9,272 nucleotides of DNA, from positions 1 to 9,272 of the forward strand of contig JANWHI010000049.1 of NCBI GenBank assembly GCA_025450495.1, read 5' to 3'. Made by a program: the position numbers and the translations under genes. Of the stretch, positions 1 through 6,611 are shown in pieces (position 1 is the first letter of the stretch; every line of letters starts with the position of its first letter). This DNA comes from Candidatus Dormiibacter sp. Its GTDB lineage: Bacteria > Chloroflexota > Dormibacteria > UBA8260. A model generated the notes under the pieces. That model was not told the origin of the DNA. It saw only the letters and a list, made by a program, of their open reading frames with translations, and ran no database searches.

Positions 1-275
1 ACCTTCTCCTCGGTGGAGTCGCGAGCGGTCAGGAAGATCACCGGCACCTTGATGCCGTCGCCGATCAGCCGCTGCACCAGCGCGAACCCGTCCTCGTCGG
101 GAAGCCCGACGTCGAGGATGACCAGCGCGGGGCGGAAGTCCATCACCGCCGTGCGTGCCTCACGCGCGCTGGCGGCGGTGGCCACGGTGAAGCCCTCGTA
201 CTTGAGGGCCATCGCGACCAGGTCGGTGATGGCCCTCTCGGCGTCGACCACGAGGATCCGGACCGATTCGCTCAT
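1..275 (-). CDS. OmpR/PhoB-family response regulator, receiver domain (partial, C-terminus off left edge)
   Basis: The 91 visible residues, read leftward from ATG at 275, form most of a CheY-like receiver domain. There is a beta-1 stretch ending in D11-A12-E13, the phospho-acceptor D55 in 'LVILDVGLPDEDG', and 'PVIFLTARDSTEEK' with the switch T83. The conserved Lys and the output domain lie beyond the window. The wording of the D55 and T83 motifs is typical of OmpR/PhoB regulators with winged-helix output, so it probably acts as a cytoplasmic two-component transcription factor. The acidic pair before the acceptor reads D-A-E instead of the commoner D-D-E, so one Mg2+-binding acid is shifted; this variant is not rare. 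It lies 84 bp downstream of the L,D-transpeptidase on the same strand. A partner kinase, if any, would be to the left. No clear Shine-Dalgarno sequence is visible. An out-of-frame ATG 8 nt upstream was rejected because its frame does not give the receiver fold. Confidence 0.9.
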   Translation of the reverse strand, partial: MSESVRILVVDAERAITDLVAMALKYEGFTVATAASAREARTAVMDFRPALVILDVGLPDEDGFALVQRLIGDGIKVPVIFLTARDSTEEK

Positions 276-297
276 GCGGCCATGATTGCCGCACAAG

Positions 298-313
298 CTG
301 AGAGTCTGCTCAG
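298..313. promoter_or_regulatory. Small inverted repeat CTGAG-N6-CTCAG upstream of the response regulator
   Basis: A perfect 5-bp inverted repeat with a 6-nt centre lies 22 bp upstream of the response-regulator start, inside the gap after the L,D-transpeptidase. It could be an operator half-site pair or chance. No -10/-35 pair could be fixed around it, so confidence is low. Confidence 0.2.
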
Positions 314-326
314 AGAATCATCCACG

Positions 327-341
327 CCGGCTGCGAGCCGG
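327..341 (-). terminator. Possible terminator hairpin after the L,D-transpeptidase
   Basis: A perfect 6-bp GC-rich stem (CCGGCT-GCG-AGCCGG) begins about 19 nt past the L,D-transpeptidase stop codon. There is no U-run, so it is not a canonical intrinsic terminator. U-less hairpins are common candidates in high-GC actinobacterial genomes. It could partly insulate the response regulator from its upstream neighbour. Confidence 0.3.
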
Positions 342-359
342 TGCCCGGGCTGCCCGCGG

Positions 360-1751
360 TCAGGCGCTGATGACCACCGGGGTGCCGTTCGATGTCCACG
401 GGTATGCCCACTGCATCACCGGGGTGGGCACGTGCACGCAGCCGTGGCTGGCCGCCGAGGGGTTGTCCTCGCTGCCCGGTCCGTAGTCCCCGGGCGATTC
501 CCAGGGCGCGTCGTGGATGAAGTACCCACCCCCGGCGAACTCCATCACCCAGCTGACCCAGCTCGGGTAGTAGTAGAAGGGCGAGCTCTTCGGCCACGGG
601 GAGATGAACTGGAAGGGCGACTGCTTGTTGAAGATGTGGAAGGTGCCGCTCGGGGTGCGAAGCTGTGGCCGGCCCGTGCTGACCGCTGTCGCCTTGACCA
701 CACAGCCGTCCTGATAGAAGACCATCTCCTGGAGCGAAAGCGAGATGGTGATCACCTTGCCGCCGCCCACCGGGTGGCCGCACTGGTGGGCGGCCAGCTC
801 GGCGTTGACCTGGTTGTTGAGCGTTGAGATCGACTGGCCGACGGCGGTGAGCTGAGCGCTGGTGCTGGCGGCCTGGAACTGGCCGGCGATCCCTGCGTTC
901 TGCGCCGCCAGCGCCGCGGCGTTGGGCGTGCCCTCTGCCTGCGCCTGGTCGATGGTCAGCAGCAGTGGGTGGACCTGCCCGGCGACCTGGTCGTTGAGAT
1001 CGACCAGCGACTGGAGCGCGTTCACCGCGGTGAGCAGCTCGCCGCCGGTGCGGATTGCATCGCCATTGTTGGCGATCTCGCTGGTGAGCTGGGCGGCGAG
1101 GGCGGCCACGTTGCCGGCATCGAGGTTGTCGGCCTGGGCGATGCTCACCAGGCGCTGGGCGGTGGCCAGCACCGCCTGCGGGCCGCCCGCCGACTGCAGC
1201 TCCTGCTGCAGCTGCTGCACCTTGGCCTGCTGGGCGGCGGTCACCGCGGTTCGCTGATGGGCGATGAATGCCTGCCACGAGGTGATCAGGTCGGTCACCG
1301 CAGCGGGCGTGGTGGCGGTGTCGAGCTTGGCGGTCCATTGACTGGCTGCCGTGGTCGAGTCGCTGGTGAGCCAGGCCCCCTGCTGGGTGGCGAAGGTGGC
1401 CCACTGGGCGATCACCGCCTCTGCCTGGGTCCGCCGGCCGGCGAGCGCAGCGCTCCAGACCGTCTGCGTCTGCGCCCCCAGGCGGCTCAACAGGGCGCGG
1501 CCGTCGCCGCCGAGCCAGCTCGGCGACCACCACGCGGAGTTGGGGGCTTGGGCCGACAGGGTGGCGCGGAGCGGCGCCAGGCTCGAGGCGGGAACGCCCT
1601 GGGCCTGTTCGAGGTCCCACTGAGCTCGCAGGCCGGCCGCGCCGTCGGCGAAGGTTCTCTGCCGGTCCCCGGCCGCGTGGGCGGTGACTGCACCACCGCT
1701 GGCGACGCAGATGATCAGGAAGGCGGGGATCAGGTAATAGCGGAGGCGCAT
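360..1751 (-). CDS. Exported L,D-transpeptidase (YkuD domain) with long helical N-terminal region
   Basis: 463 aa from ATG at 1751; a TTG codon just upstream is possible but less likely. Residues 1-26 form a Sec-type signal peptide (MRLRYYL, a hydrophobic core, AHA cleavage site). About 27-320 is an Ala/Gln-rich, probably coiled-coil segment of unknown function. Residues 333-463 are a YkuD domain with 'TPSGTFHIFN', 'YFIHDAPW' (H413) and the catalytic 'SHGCVHVP' with H436 and nucleophile C438. The family forms 3-3 peptidoglycan cross-links or attaches proteins to stem peptides outside the membrane, and can confer beta-lactam tolerance. The usual Arg after the catalytic Cys (HGC-x-R) is His440, and the loop between H413 and the SHGC motif is long (21 residues). 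C324 and C350 could form a disulfide. It stands alone, divergent from galK. An antisense frame over the same DNA lacks any domain signal and is not a gene. Confidence 0.92.
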   Translation of the reverse strand: MRLRYYLIPAFLIICVASGGAVTAHAAGDRQRTFADGAAGLRAQWDLEQAQGVPASSLAPLRATLSAQAPNSAWWSPSWLGGDGRALLSRLGAQTQTVWSAALAGRRTQAEAVIAQWATFATQQGAWLTSDSTTAASQWTAKLDTATTPAAVTDLITSWQAFIAHQRTAVTAAQQAKVQQLQQELQSAGGPQAVLATAQRLVSIAQADNLDAGNVAALAAQLTSEIANNGDAIRTGGELLTAVNALQSLVDLNDQVAGQVHPLLLTIDQAQAEGTPNAAALAAQNAGIAGQFQAASTSAQLTAVGQSISTLNNQVNAELAAHQCGHPVGGGKVITISLSLQEMVFYQDGCVVKATAVSTGRPQLRTPSGTFHIFNKQSPFQFISPWPKSSPFYYYPSWVSWVMEFAGGGYFIHDAPWESPGDYGPGSEDNPSAASHGCVHVPTPVMQWAYPWTSNGTPVVISA

Positions 1752-1781
1752 CAACTCGGCGTTCGTGGTGAGATGGGGCCG

Positions 1782-1787
1782 ACTGTA
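1782..1787 (-). promoter_or_regulatory. Candidate -10 box for the L,D-transpeptidase
   Basis: TACAGT on the minus strand fits the actinobacterial TANNNT -10 pattern and lies about 30 nt upstream of the ATG at 1751, which would give a leader of roughly 24 nt. No good -35 is visible at 16-18 bp, so this rests on one box only. Confidence 0.3.
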
Positions 1788-1963
1788 CCCCGTCTGGCCC
1801 GGGATCGGACCTGTTTCAGCAAACGCGGATGCTGGCGTCTGGGTTACAGCCCGCCGTGGCGGTTGCGGTGAGCCGCTTTGCTGATGACGCCCTCGAGCTC
1901 ATCCCTGATCACCCCGAGCTCCACCCCTATCGAGGCTCATCAGCGGCCAGCGACTGGGGGCAG

Positions 1964-2000
1964 GGTGCATGACATACCGGCGGCACGGTGCATGACATAC
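1964..2000 (+). repeat. Two 14-bp tandem direct repeats at the galK promoter
   Basis: GGTGCATGACATAC occurs perfectly at 1964-1977 and again at 1987-2000, separated by 9 nt, so the period is 23 bp (about two helical turns). The second copy runs into the predicted galK -10 box. Paired direct repeats on one helix face next to a core promoter usually mark a transcription-factor operator. A sugar-responsive regulator is a reasonable guess, but no regulator gene is in view. Confidence 0.6.
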
Positions 2001-2003
2001 GGT
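1998..2003 (+). promoter_or_regulatory. Candidate -10 box for galK (leaderless mRNA)
   Basis: TACGGT matches TANNNT and is followed by 6 nt and then GTG at 2010. That spacing would place the transcription start at the initiation codon. No convincing -35 is present at normal spacing, which would suit an activator bound at the tandem repeats. This box supports the GTG start over the in-frame ATG at 1992, which lies inside the repeat. Confidence 0.45.
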
Positions 2004-2009
2004 CGGGGC

Positions 2010-3161
<1,152 letters not shown>

Positions 3162-3171
3162 CGGCCTCGGT

Positions 3172-4233
3172 TCAGGGAAGGAAGAGCATCGAGTCGCCAA
3201 ACTCGTGCCAGAGGTAGCCACCGTGGACGGCGGCGTCGTAGGCGGCGTCGACCAGCGCAGCGCCGGCAACGGCGTCGAGCAGGAGCAGATGACTCGCCTG
3301 CGGCTCATGCAGGCCCGTGATCAGGCCGTTGACCACGCGCGCGCGCCGTTGCGGGCCCAGCACCAGGTCGGTCCAGCCGCGCGCGGCACGAACCTCGCCG
3401 CTCCCCGTCGCGGCGCTCTCCAGAGCACGCACCACGGTGGTGCCCACGGCGACGATCCTGCCGCCCGAGCAACGAGCGCTCATCACCAGCCGCGCGGTGG
3501 CCTCCGAGACCTCGAAGCGCTCCGGCAACGGCGGCTCGCCCAGCTCTGGGCTGGAGACACCGGTGTGCAGCACCACCGGGGCAACGGTCACGCCCGCGGC
3601 CACCAGCCTGCCCAGCAGCGACTCCGAGAACGGCCGGCCCGCGCTGACCATCTCGGCGCTGCCGGATTGCCGCGCGTACACGGTCTGGTGGTCTGCCAGC
3701 GGGAACCTGGTGGGGAGGTGGCCGTATTCGATCGGCCGGCCGTGTCGCGCCAGGTACTCGTGAGCGTGGACGCGGTCGCCGGGCGTTGCCCGCCACAGCC
3801 GCGACGACAGCGACGCCGGATCGGGGTAGGCGGCGTCAAGGCGAAGGGAGAGCCGGCCCGGCAGGGTGAGAACCGCGCCGCGCGCTGCCCCCGGCTCGGG
3901 GCCATGGCCGCCGGGATGGCGCACCTCCACGACCCACGAGCCGTCGTCGAGAATGGTCGACAGGTGCACTGGGACGGCGCGGCCATCGGCAAGCCGTCCA
4001 TCCACCGCGGCCGGGAGCGTCGCTGAGGTGTTGATCACCACCAGGTCACCGGGGTCGAGCAGCTCGGCGATGTCGTGGAAGCGCCGGTGCTCGACGTGCC
4101 CGGGTCGTGCCACCAGCAGGCGGACAGCGTCACGGGCCAGGCCGCGCCGCTCCGCGGGCGCGGTCGCCTCGCCGTCTTCAGGGATGGCGAAACGCGCGGC
4201 AGCGCGCTGCAACGCCGGCTGCGCGGCGGTCAC
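3172..4233 (-). CDS. Divergent QueA-like S-adenosylmethionine:tRNA ribosyltransferase-isomerase family protein
   Basis: 353 aa from GTG at 4233; that GTG shares bases with the SDR stop (GTGA), indicating translational coupling. Similarity to QueA runs along the whole length: 'ARDAVRLLVARPG' (34-46), 'DIAELLDPGDLVVIN' (54-68), 'HQTVYA', 'SAGRPFSESLL', 'VGTTVVRALES' (about 263-273) and C-terminal 'YLWHEFGDSMLFLP'. True QueA moves the ribosyl part of SAM onto preQ1 in tRNA to make epoxyqueuosine. Here two QueA hallmarks differ: the 'NDTRV' motif reads 'NTSAT', and the 'LHVG-GTF...H-MH' region reads 'LHTGVSSPELGEPP', with no HxMH. I recognise this as the divergent actinobacterial QueA-like branch. 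No tgt, queG or preQ1 biosynthesis gene is nearby. The fold and SAM use are likely, but the substrate is uncertain, so queA is withheld as a symbol. An upstream in-frame extension to 4491 only reads through the SDR in another frame. Confidence 0.85.
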   Translation of the reverse strand: MTAAQPALQRAAARFAIPEDGEATAPAERRGLARDAVRLLVARPGHVEHRRFHDIAELLDPGDLVVINTSATLPAAVDGRLADGRAVPVHLSTILDDGSWVVEVRHPGGHGPEPGAARGAVLTLPGRLSLRLDAAYPDPASLSSRLWRATPGDRVHAHEYLARHGRPIEYGHLPTRFPLADHQTVYARQSGSAEMVSAGRPFSESLLGRLVAAGVTVAPVVLHTGVSSPELGEPPLPERFEVSEATARLVMSARCSGGRIVAVGTTVVRALESAATGSGEVRAARGWTDLVLGPQRRARVVNGLITGLHEPQASHLLLLDAVAGAALVDAAYDAAVHGGYLWHEFGDSMLFLP

Positions 4234-4958
4234 AGCCGCGTCTCGTCGGCTAGGTCGGACGATCGGTAGCGGCCGCTCGGCAGCTCGCCGGCGATCAGGC
4301 GCATCAACGCGGGGGCCACGCTCTCCGGCGAGGCTCGATCGCTGATGTCCTCCCCGGGGAACGCCTGCTGGTGCAGATCGGTGTTCATGTCGCCGGGATC
4401 GAACGCGTACACCCGCAGGGCGGGGTGCTCGGCGCCGATGACGGCGGTGACCTGGTCGAGGGCTGCCTTGGATGATCCGTACCCGCCCCAACCCTCGTAC
4501 GCCTCGACGGCGGCGTCGGACGACACGTTGATGATGCAGGCGCCAGTGCGCAGATGAGGCAACACCAGTTGGAAGAGGGCCAATGGAGCGATCGTGTTGA
4601 CCGCATAGACCTGTTCCAGGGTTGGCAACGGGTACTCGGCGAGGGGCGGCTGCGGGCTGGGTCCGAGCATGCTCGCGTTGTTGACGAGCAGGTCGAGCCC
4701 ACCCATGCTGGCCGCTGCGGCTGCGAGGTCAGCGCGGTGGCTCGGATCGGATACGTCGCCGGGCACCACGACCACGGCGTTGCCGCCATCCATGGCCGCA
4801 ACCGATGCGCTCAGCCGGGCCGCGTCGCGCGCGTCGACGATGACGACCCAGCCATCGCGCAGCAGGCTGGCCGTCAGCGCGCGGCCGAGGCCACGCGATG
4901 CACCCGTGACCAGCGCGACCCTGCTGTGAGGGGTGGTGCTTGACCTCTTGGCATCCAT
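4230..4958 (-). CDS. Short-chain dehydrogenase/reductase (SDR), probable SoxR target
   Basis: 242 aa, the standard classical-SDR size. Visible parts are the Rossmann dinucleotide loop 'TGASRGLG' (18-25), D68 in 'PGDVSD', 'NNAS' (93-96), the catalytic set S147, Y160 and K164 ('YGSSK'), and 'DPGDMNTD' after beta-6. It would be a cytoplasmic NAD(P)H-dependent oxidoreductase. Substrate and cofactor cannot be fixed: beta-2 ends 'VDARD', with an Asp that suits NAD and an Arg that suits NADP. The SDR ATG lies 6 nt behind a TAGGGT -10 box, so the mRNA is probably leaderless. It is the first gene of a two-gene operon with the QueA-like gene (4-bp overlap) and is divergent from a SoxR-type regulator only 21 bp away. 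That arrangement points to induction by redox-active compounds. Confidence 0.93.
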   Translation of the reverse strand: MDAKRSSTTPHSRVALVTGASRGLGRALTASLLRDGWVVIVDARDAARLSASVAAMDGGNAVVVVPGDVSDPSHRADLAAAAASMGGLDLLVNNASMLGPSPQPPLAEYPLPTLEQVYAVNTIAPLALFQLVLPHLRTGACIINVSSDAAVEAYEGWGGYGSSKAALDQVTAVIGAEHPALRVYAFDPGDMNTDLHQQAFPGEDISDRASPESVAPALMRLIAGELPSGRYRSSDLADETRL

Positions 4959-4964
4959 GGGCGC

Positions 4965-4995
4965 ACCCTACAAGTTGAAGTGAACTTGAAGTCAA
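4965..4995 (-). promoter_or_regulatory. SDR/QueA-like operon promoter with MerR-type 19-bp spacer
   Basis: Reading the minus strand, a -35 TTGACT (4995-4990) and a -10 TAGGGT (4970-4965) are separated by exactly 19 bp, longer than the usual 17. This over-long spacer is the known signature of promoters activated by MerR-family regulators, which untwist the DNA to realign the boxes. The -10 is followed by six bases (GCGCCC) and then the SDR ATG at 4958, so the transcript should be leaderless. The whole promoter sits in the 21-bp gap and the first bases of the divergent soxR gene. Confidence 0.8.
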
Positions 4996-4997
4996 GT
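4971..4997. promoter_or_regulatory. SoxR-box-like operator (overlapping dyads) in the promoter spacer
   Basis: The spacer holds an 18-bp element, GTTGAAGTGAACTTGAAG (4974-4991). It matches the E. coli soxS SoxR box, as I remember it (CCTCAAGTT/AACTTGAGG), at 13 of 18 bases and has the same offset from the -35. Two further perfect inverted repeats overlap it: CAAGTT-N6-AACTTG (4971-4988), centred in the 19-bp spacer, and ACTTGA-AG-TCAAGT (4984-4997) across the -35. TTGAAGT also repeats directly with an 11-bp period. The soxR GTG lies inside the site, so the regulator probably also represses or tunes itself. Confidence 0.7.
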
Positions 4998-5471
4998 GCC
5001 GGCGGTCCGAGCAGCTCGGACGAGCTGACGGTGGGGGAGGTGGCGCAGCGAGCCGGGTTCGCCACCTCCGCGGTCCGCTACTACGAGGCCGAGGGCCTCA
5101 TCCAGGCCGCCCGGTCGCCCGGCGGCCAGCGTCGCTACCAGCGCAGCGTGCGGCGCCGGCTGGCCTTCATTCGCGCTGCCCAGAATGTCGGCCTCTCGTT
5201 GGAGGAGGTGCGCGACGCGCTGGCCACGCTGCCCGAGAACCGCACCCCGACCAAGGCCGATTGGGCGCGGCTGTCGCACTCGTGGCGCGCCCGTCTGGAC
5301 GGACAGATCGCCGGCCTGATGGCGTTGCGCGACGGCCTCACCTCGTGCATCGGCTGCGGCTGCCTGTCGCTGCGCCGCTGCGCGCTGTCCAACCCCGGCG
5401 ACGTCATGGGGTCGTTCGGCGCCGGCGCCATGTCCCTGCCCGCGGCGCTGCGCCGGCCGCCCAAGCCGTAG
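4980..5471 (+). CDS. soxR: SoxR-type MerR-family redox-sensing regulator with [2Fe-2S] motif
   Basis: 163 aa, close to the roughly 150-155 aa usual for SoxR. The N-terminal winged helix-turn-helix covers about 16-85 ('LTVGEVAQRAGFATSAVRYYE', 'GGQRRYQRSVRRRLAFI', 'GLSLEEV'). A dimerisation helix follows at about 90-120. The cluster motif is C123-x2-C126-x-C128-x5-C134, exactly the SoxR CX2CXCX5C pattern. SoxR dimers bind DNA continuously and activate transcription when the cluster is oxidised by redox-cycling compounds. In actinobacteria the targets are mostly oxidoreductases and transporters rather than soxS, which suits the divergent SDR. Start: GTG 4980 is the only in-frame start that leaves the first HTH helix intact. 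A weak -10-like TACAAG lies 5 nt upstream, so this mRNA may also be leaderless. The 3' end converges on the CNB gene with a 3-bp gap. Confidence 0.93.
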   Translation: MNLKSSAGGPSSSDELTVGEVAQRAGFATSAVRYYEAEGLIQAARSPGGQRRYQRSVRRRLAFIRAAQNVGLSLEEVRDALATLPENRTPTKADWARLSHSWRARLDGQIAGLMALRDGLTSCIGCGCLSLRRCALSNPGDVMGSFGAGAMSLPAALRRPPKP

Positions 5472-5474
5472 GGG

Positions 5475-6467
5475 TCAGCGCTCCTCGCGGCGATGCCCCG
5501 ATGACAGCTCGGCAAGCAGCCCGGGGTCGAGCTGGTCACCGCTGATGGTGGCAATCCTGCATTGCGTCACTGCACGCAGTGTCGCCGTGCGCCGGCCGCC
5601 CTCGAGCAGCGCACGCTCGCCGAGCACAGCTCCCGGTCCGAGTTGCGCGAGAGGTTCGCCGGCGACCTCCACTGCCACGATGCCGTCCAGCACCAGGAAC
5701 ATGTCGGCACCCTGGTCGCCCTCCTCGACGATCGTCTTGCCCTGGGCGACCTTGCCGATCGACGGCCTGGCATCGCCGCGCATGATGCGCGCCGACAGCT
5801 CGCGCTCCAGCGCGGTCTCCACCTCGCTGACCAGTGCCGGCGAGTCCTCGTCTCCCCACGGGGTGTGCGAGCCAAAGGCGCGCTTCCACCAGTCCTTGAA
5901 GTTGACGAGCCCCGACTTGAGGACCAGCTTGCCCTCGTGGTCGTAGATCCAGTGGCGTGGGAAGGGGCTCGCCCCGATCACCTCGCGCAATGAGCTGCCG
6001 TCCGCGCACAGGGTCAGCCCCAGCGTCGTCCAGGCCAGCGGTGCCGACACCTGGACAAAGGGCGGGTGGCTTACCCGCCGCGGAGCGGGCATGCCCGTGC
6101 GGCCCCCCGTCGTCTGGACGAAGCGCACGCAGCTCTGCGAGACCACCGGGGCCTGCTGCCGATCGGGGAACGCCACCGGGGCAAAGGTCGCCACCCTGCT
6201 GCCCAGCTTCACCGTCGTCGAGTCGATGTGGCCGCGTCCGGTGTAGCCGTGCCCGGTGATGCGATCTCCCTCGACCTCGATCCAGGCGTGGAGCTCGTTG
6301 GCGAAGCGGAAGCGATGCGCCTCTGCCAGGGCCTGGACGCCGTCGATGTGATCGGGTGGGGCTTGGTCGTAGTGAGTCAGCCCCATGTCGAAGGGCAGCC
6401 GGGTCATCCCCCGGATTGCCTCGGACGGGATCCACGAGATCGATGTGACCGACGATTCCACGCGCAT
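5475..6467 (-). CDS. Cyclic nucleotide-binding domain protein with uncharacterised N-terminal domain
   Basis: 330 aa from ATG at 6467. Residues about 238-322 are a CNB (CAP/PKA-R-like) domain with 'EEGDQGADMFLVLDGIVAVEV' style beta-strands and a phosphate-binding cassette, 'GERALLEGGRRTAT' (283-296), keeping the Glu (E284) and Arg (R292/R293) that normally hold the ribose and cyclic phosphate. Residues about 1-230 are a large domain I cannot name, with distinctive segments 'GLTHYDQAPPDH', 'HRFRFANELHAWIEVEGD', 'VRFVQTTGGRTGMPAPR', 'GASPFPRHWIYD' and 'HTPWGDEDSP'. There is no HTH after the CNB, no membrane segment and no signal peptide, so it is probably a cytoplasmic effector rather than a CRP-type transcription factor. 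It lies divergent from a cyclase/sensor-kinase pair, making it that cyclase's likely receptor. The reading frame stays open far upstream, but the SD and the sequence change at 6467 fix the start. Confidence 0.88.
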   Translation of the reverse strand: MRVESSVTSISWIPSEAIRGMTRLPFDMGLTHYDQAPPDHIDGVQALAEAHRFRFANELHAWIEVEGDRITGHGYTGRGHIDSTTVKLGSRVATFAPVAFPDRQQAPVVSQSCVRFVQTTGGRTGMPAPRRVSHPPFVQVSAPLAWTTLGLTLCADGSSLREVIGASPFPRHWIYDHEGKLVLKSGLVNFKDWWKRAFGSHTPWGDEDSPALVSEVETALERELSARIMRGDARPSIGKVAQGKTIVEEGDQGADMFLVLDGIVAVEVAGEPLAQLGPGAVLGERALLEGGRRTATLRAVTQCRIATISGDQLDPGLLAELSSGHRREER

Positions 6468-6475
6468 GGTTGTCA

Positions 6476-6480
6476 CCTCC
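6476..6480 (-). promoter_or_regulatory. Strong Shine-Dalgarno for the CNB protein
   Basis: GGAGG on the minus strand sits 8 nt before the ATG at 6467 and fixes that start against much longer upstream open sequence. It contrasts with the neighbouring leaderless starts. Confidence 0.85.
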
Positions 6481-6488
6481 TGCGGGGC

Positions 6489-6517
6489 ACAATCCCACCA
6501 CGTCCGCCGGCGGTCGA
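6489..6517 (-). promoter_or_regulatory. Candidate promoter for the CNB protein
   Basis: On the minus strand, TCGACC (6517-6512) and GATTGT (6494-6489) are spaced 17 bp apart. Transcription would start just before the Shine-Dalgarno. Both boxes are imperfect, so this is tentative. Confidence 0.35.
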
Positions 6518-6577
6518 GGGTGGGGGTGCGAGCAGTTGCGGTGAGGTTGGCCGCCGCGACCTGTGGTGTTCGCCTCA

Positions 6578-6605
6578 TTGCCGATTCCCGGCGGGTGCAT
6601 ACAGT
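6578..6605 (+). promoter_or_regulatory. Promoter of the cyclase/sensor-kinase operon (predicted leaderless)
   Basis: TTGCCG (6578-6583) and TACAGT (6600-6605) are separated by 16 bp; TACAGT is followed by CACCCC and then ATG at 6612. The TANNNT-N6-ATG layout puts the transcription start on or next to the start codon, and there is no Shine-Dalgarno sequence. It shares the 144-bp divergent region with the CNB promoter, so both arms of the locus may be co-regulated. Confidence 0.65.
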
Positions 6606-6611
6606 CACCCC

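Noticed and set aside
310..1620. Long minus-strand open frame overlapping the L,D-transpeptidase
   Set aside because: Arg/Gly/Pro-rich with no domain signal; it shadows the YkuD gene, whose signal peptide and catalytic motif are clear.
969..1871. Plus-strand open frame antisense to the L,D-transpeptidase
   Set aside because: Composition is a frame artefact of GC-rich codons, with no recognisable motif.
1878..2009. N-terminal extension of galactokinase in the same frame
   Set aside because: It would add about 44 Ser/Pro-rich residues before the family's normal start and would translate through the tandem repeats and the -10 box. ATG 1992 remains a minor alternative.
4234..4491. Upstream extension of the QueA-like protein
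   Set aside because: It lies within the SDR in another frame, and QueA similarity begins only after GTG 4233, which overlaps the SDR stop.
6066..6611. N-terminal extension of the REC-cyclase
   Set aside because: It is antisense to the CNB gene and low in domain signal; the receiver fold starts right after ATG 6612, which has its own -10 box.
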